A stretch of 8,142 nucleotides of DNA from an uncultured Bacillota bacterium (GTDB taxonomy: Bacteria; Bacillota; Clostridia; Peptostreptococcales; Anaerovoracaceae): positions 1 through 8,142 of the forward strand of contig CAMJRV010000093.1 of assembly GCA_946408315.1 (NCBI GenBank). The letters are read 5' to 3'. Shown here one piece after another: positions 5,158-8,142 of this stretch. Position 1 is the stretch's first letter, and every line of letters begins with the position of its first letter. A program made the translations under genes and the position numbers. The notes below the pieces were generated by a model that was given only the letters and a program-made list of their open reading frames with translations, did not search any database and was not told where the DNA came from.

Positions 5158-7239
5158 TCACAAGTTCCATCCGTTATCTACCGGTAAAGTCAATATGAAT
5201 TTCGTATAACATCCTTCTGCCGAATCGATCTCGATCTTTCCATGATGATCCTTGACGATTCCAAAGCTGATGGATAACCCCAGGCCTGTGCCGACGTCCT
5301 TCGGCTTTGTGGAAAAAAACGGTTCAAAGATCTTTTCCGCCATATCCTTCGGTATGCCATTCCCGTGATCCTCCACCGTAATCCGAATCCAACGGCGGTC
5401 ATCTTCCCTGAATTGAACACAGTTCAGATAGATGATCTTATCCTCATGATATTCCGGATATTTTTCGTTCAGCGCATCCCTGGCATTGGTGAGGAGGTTC
5501 ATCAGCACCTGCTGTATCTGCTGGCTTCTGCACTTAATATCCGGAAGGTCTTCTTCCAGATCGAGGTCAAGGGTGATCTGATCCCGCTTTACGACGGTCT
5601 TGATCAGAGAAATCGTCTGATTGATGATATCGTAGATGTTCGCATAGCTGTGGGACTGTTTCTCCTGTCTGGAAAACTGAAGAAGGTTTTTCACGATCAC
5701 AGCGATGCGCTCCGTCTCATGAATGATCTCTCCCGCATACTCCACCGTGGCGCTGTCCCTGTCCTTTTCGGCGTCGAGAATCAACTGGGCATAGTTCATG
5801 ATGCCGTTGATCGGATTGTTGATCTCATGGGCCACACCCCCTGCCAGCGTCCCGATAGCCTCCATCTTCTGCTGCTGCCGAAGCTGAGCTTCGACCGCCT
5901 TTTTTTCGGCCTTCAGCTTCTTCCGGTCCGTGATGTCCCGCGCAAATACGAGAACACCGTCCACGCCCGCGTAATGGATGGGAACTGCCGTCACATCCAC
6001 ATCGACAGAGGTCCCGTCCAATCGCAAAAATATTTCTTCATTGGGCGGAATAGCCTTTTTCTCTTCCAGCAGCACAAGGAGCCACCTGCGAATCTGATCA
6101 TGATAATAAGGATCGACCCGATCCAATACGGCGGCGCCAATCAATTCCTCTTCAGAAGCCGCACCGAAAAGTGTGATGGCAAATTGATTGACAAAGGCAA
6201 ATTTATCATTGATCTGTATAAAAATCGCCTCGGGCGCACTTTCAATCAGCATTCTGAAACGCTCTTCGCTCTGCTGAAGGGCTTTCGTTGCCGCGACCCG
6301 TTCCGAGATATCGTGGATAATCGTATAGATCAATTGTTTTCCCTGGATCATGATAGGACCGGTATAGATTTCAACGTCATAATCTTTGCCATACGCAGTC
6401 CGGTGCTGATGAATGAAGTGATTCTGCACCATGTTGATGGATTTTTCCATATTGGTTTTTATGATCGATTCGTCCATCAAATTGATCTGCGTGATCTTCA
6501 GGGACTTCAGCTCCTCTACGGACCAGCCGTAAAACTTGGCGGCGGCGGGATTTGCGTCGACGATCGCCGCGCTTTCCGGATCGATCACCAGCATACAGGC
6601 GTGATTATTATTGAACAGGCTCGTATATTTGGCCTCCGCCTCCTCAATCTGAAGCAGCGACTCCTTCCTTTCCTTCTGATGAAGCAGGAGCACGCTCAGG
6701 ATCACCGTTCCCGCCGGATAAATCATCATGACAGGAAGTCCGATCGCGCTCAGAACTTCATGGGATGCCGGTTCCGGAAGCAGGATCGTGCAGGCAAGCA
6801 TAGAGAGGTGTACGATGATGCCGAACAGGTAAATGTTGAGCCACCTGTTCTTGACCCACCGGTTCAATAAATAGCGGCGCCACAGGATACCGATAAGGAC
6901 CGACACGATAATGACTCCGGTTCCCATAAAGACCCCTGCGCCTCCGAGAAAAATCCGATACAGGATAAGGATGGCAGACGAGATTAGCGCTGTGGCCGGT
7001 CCGAAAGTCAGGGCGGTGACGCTGATGAGAATAGAACGGGTATCAAAAAAAATACCTTCTGCTAAATCGAAGGGAATCATCATGATGGCGAGGCCGATCA
7101 GACCGATCAGGACTCCGTTTATGTAAGGAATCACATTACGGCTGCGGAAATTGATAACATATGTCAGTTCATAAACGATAATCAGGGCCATCAACAGAGC
7201 AGCATTATTGACCAATCCTACGAAAAGTTGCAAATCCAC
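5158..7239 (-). CDS. Membrane sensor histidine kinase (5TM-LYT, PAS-PAS, HisKA, HATPase)
   Basis: The GTG at 7237-7239, eight bases after AGGAGG (7248-7253), gives 693 residues. An upstream in-frame TTG at 7308 lacks a ribosome binding site and falls in a promoter-like TTGACA. Residues 1-186 form about six membrane segments with the LytS-type signature, including FDLAEGIFFDTRSI (57-70) and YRIFLGGAG (94-102). Two PAS domains follow (about 204-315 and 323-438, the latter ending VFARDITDR). Then come a short coiled coil, HisKA with phospho-acceptor His471 in HEINNP, and a HATPase domain with NLLTNARDAL (581-590), VEDHGNGIP (622-630) and GTGLGLSISFGIVKDHHG (650-667). All catalytic boxes look intact, and no receiver is fused. 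It should sense a membrane or PAS-bound signal and phosphorylate the HD-GYP regulator encoded just downstream. LytS relatives respond to membrane or cell-wall state, but this ligand is unknown; no haem or flavin residue is obvious in the PAS domains. Confidence 0.93.
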   Translation of the reverse strand: MDLQLFVGLVNNAALLMALIIVYELTYVINFRSRNVIPYINGVLIGLIGLAIMMIPFDLAEGIFFDTRSILISVTALTFGPATALISSAILILYRIFLGGAGVFMGTGVIIVSVLIGILWRRYLLNRWVKNRWLNIYLFGIIVHLSMLACTILLPEPASHEVLSAIGLPVMMIYPAGTVILSVLLLHQKERKESLLQIEEAEAKYTSLFNNNHACMLVIDPESAAIVDANPAAAKFYGWSVEELKSLKITQINLMDESIIKTNMEKSINMVQNHFIHQHRTAYGKDYDVEIYTGPIMIQGKQLIYTIIHDISERVAATKALQQSEERFRMLIESAPEAIFIQINDKFAFVNQFAITLFGAASEEELIGAAVLDRVDPYYHDQIRRWLLVLLEEKKAIPPNEEIFLRLDGTSVDVDVTAVPIHYAGVDGVLVFARDITDRKKLKAEKKAVEAQLRQQQKMEAIGTLAGGVAHEINNPINGIMNYAQLILDAEKDRDSATVEYAGEIIHETERIAVIVKNLLQFSRQEKQSHSYANIYDIINQTISLIKTVVKRDQITLDLDLEEDLPDIKCRSQQIQQVLMNLLTNARDALNEKYPEYHEDKIIYLNCVQFREDDRRWIRITVEDHGNGIPKDMAEKIFEPFFSTKPKDVGTGLGLSISFGIVKDHHGKIEIDSAEGCYTKFILTLPVDNGWNL

Positions 7240-7247
7240 TGGAATAA

Positions 7248-7253
7248 CCTCCT
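7248..7253 (-). promoter_or_regulatory. Ribosome binding site fixing the kinase GTG start
   Basis: On the minus strand AGGAGG lies eight bases before GTG at 7237-7239, an optimal distance. This supports a start at MDLQLFVGLVNN and places the first membrane segment near the N-terminus, as expected for the family. Confidence 0.85.
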
Positions 7254-7302
7254 GCCTATACTGGCGGCGAGCTGATAACAAGGTATTTATGAGAACAAGT
7301 AT

Positions 7303-7341
7303 TGTCAACTACAGGATACTCTTCCCGCCTCCAAATTGCAA
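7303..7341 (-). promoter_or_regulatory. Candidate promoter region of the kinase-regulator operon
   Basis: Minus-strand TTGCAA (7341-7336) and TATCCT (7318-7313) are spaced by 17 bases and match consensus at four of six positions each. A perfect TTGACA lies just downstream (7308-7303) but has no good -10 at the right distance; TACCTT at 17 bases is the closest. Either would give a leader of about 35-70 bases before the GTG. Which one is used cannot be decided by eye. Confidence 0.4.
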
Positions 7342-7396
7342 CACTTTTCAACAACGCATCAAGAGTTTAACAGTTTCTCGATTTTTTTCGACAAAT

Positions 7397-7410
7397 AACA
7401 GGAACCTGTT
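7397..7410. promoter_or_regulatory. Perfect short inverted repeat in the operon upstream region
   Basis: AACAGGAACCTGTT has perfect 6-base arms around AA. It lies about 55 bases upstream of the candidate kinase -35 and 42 bases after the flavoprotein stop. It may be a protein-binding site; as a terminator it is short and has no T-tract on the minus strand. Confidence 0.25.
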
Positions 7411-7451
7411 GACGATCAGTCCAGTCAAACCGTAATTTCGATTTCGTTGGA

Positions 7452-8142
7452 TCAGCTCCTCCAGGGCCTTTCCTTTCCAAGCCATCCCTGAGCTTCCCAA
7501 TACTGCACGTCCGCAGCGTTAAACTTAAACTTTTTATTCATAAATCTCATGGCATAAAACAGGGCTTTCACCTTGAACGAGGGGCGTATATTCCTGCCCG
7601 TCTCTTTAATCTTCCGCGAGAGTCTGTCGATGTCCTTTTGAAATTTCTGCCTCCTGTCATCGTCCACCGTCTCCCAGTCGCTTGCATAGACGTTGCGTCC
7701 GAAGGTATGGATACGGGCGATTCCCCAAAAGGTCATACTGTCCTTTAAATCCTTGAGGGCAGACTTCGTTCCTCCGCCTGCGGCTGTAGAGATGAGGAGC
7801 GCCTGCTTGCCGAACATCTCCTTTCTCGGCTGATGGGGCATCCACTGATATCCAAAATGGTCAAGAAACGCTTTTACCTGTCCCGGAACGTGATAGACAT
7901 AGACAGGCGCGGTAAAGATGAGCAGCTCCGCCTCAAGCATGGCTTCCACCATCGGTTTCAGATAACCATAGTCGGGACATTTTCTATGATCGGTAAAGCA
8001 ATTCCAGCATCCGATGCAGAAATTAGGCATGCTTTCCGGAAGGAAAAATTCCGTTACTGTATCTGTTCCGGCCAGCTGCTTGATAAACTGCTGCGCGATG
8101 TTGTACGTACTGGATTTCGACTTCCGGTGCGTCCCGTAAATC
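7452..8142 (-). CDS. NAD(P)H-dependent FMN reductase / iron-sulfur flavoprotein-like (5' end missing)
   Basis: The frame is open to the window edge, giving 229 visible residues. They begin IYGTHRKSKSSTYNIAQQF, the FMN phosphate-binding loop of the flavodoxin-like NADPH-dependent FMN reductase fold, so only a few N-terminal residues are missing. Next comes a compact Cys cluster, CIGCWNC followed six residues later by Cys (Cys42, 45, 48 and 55 of the visible part), of the kind that binds a 4Fe-4S centre in Isf-type iron-sulfur flavoproteins. Then come LLIFTAPVYVYHVPGQVKAFLDH and STAAGGG, typical flavin-binding segments of this superfamily. The ATG at 8030 is internal, because conserved sequence precedes it. 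No membrane segment is firm. It should be a cytoplasmic electron carrier or reductase of anaerobic metabolism; the physiological partner is unknown. Cluster binding is inferred from Cys spacing; many relatives keep such Cys residues without proof of a cluster. Confidence 0.87.
   Translation of the reverse strand, partial: IYGTHRKSKSSTYNIAQQFIKQLAGTDTVTEFFLPESMPNFCIGCWNCFTDHRKCPDYGYLKPMVEAMLEAELLIFTAPVYVYHVPGQVKAFLDHFGYQWMPHQPRKEMFGKQALLISTAAGGGTKSALKDLKDSMTFWGIARIHTFGRNVYASDWETVDDDRRQKFQKDIDRLSRKIKETGRNIRPSFKVKALFYAMRFMNKKFKFNAADVQYWEAQGWLGKERPWRS

Noticed and set aside
5365..6870. A 501-codon open frame on the plus strand opposite the histidine kinase
   Set aside because: It is antisense to a kinase with intact domains, has no recognisable motif or ribosome binding site, and its His/Arg-rich translation is what the reverse complement of a real gene gives.

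Overview
This window looks like a chromosomal segment of an anaerobic, medium-GC member of the Firmicutes, most likely Clostridia. The grounds are strong AGGAGG-type ribosome binding sites, TTG and GTG starts, intrinsic terminators with T-runs, a DeoD-type purine nucleoside phosphorylase, a LytS-type five-membrane-segment sensor kinase paired with an HD-GYP response regulator, and a Cys-rich FMN flavoprotein. The genus cannot be named from the sequence.

Layout from left to right: the 3' end of an S66 LD-carboxypeptidase gene (+, 3-407); a promoter and a hairpin-rich leader; an rnk-like gene (+, 622-1029); a convergent junction holding a long structured inverted repeat, E1 (1030-1202); a long-chain acyl-CoA synthetase-like gene (-, 1205-2965); a divergent AT-rich promoter region (2966-3190) with two operator-like inverted repeats; deoD (+, 3191-3898) with a good intrinsic terminator; a second long structured inverted repeat, E2 (3969-4081); a two-gene operon on the minus strand with a hybrid-free sensor histidine kinase (5158-7239) and an HD-GYP response regulator (4089-5147); a 212-base spacer; and the 3' part of a flavoprotein gene (-, 7452 to the window edge).

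The kinase and regulator form one functional unit: a membrane sensor with two PAS domains whose partner should degrade cyclic di-GMP when its receiver domain is phosphorylated. The other genes are single housekeeping or metabolic functions: cell-wall recycling, a transcription-associated Rnk factor, fatty-acid activation, purine salvage and flavin redox chemistry. No phage, CRISPR, transposase or defence gene is visible.

The most unusual signal is non-coding. Both convergent gene junctions contain an element of about 105-115 bases with a 20-27 bp imperfect outer stem and an inner region of about 60 bases. When E1 is read on the plus strand and E2 on the minus strand, the inner regions share several short blocks in the same order, while the outer stems differ in sequence but stay paired. 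E2 is also flanked by near-identical T-runs, as if it had landed in the T-tract of the deoD terminator. This suggests a dispersed stem-loop element or structured RNA family, but only a genome-wide search could prove it.
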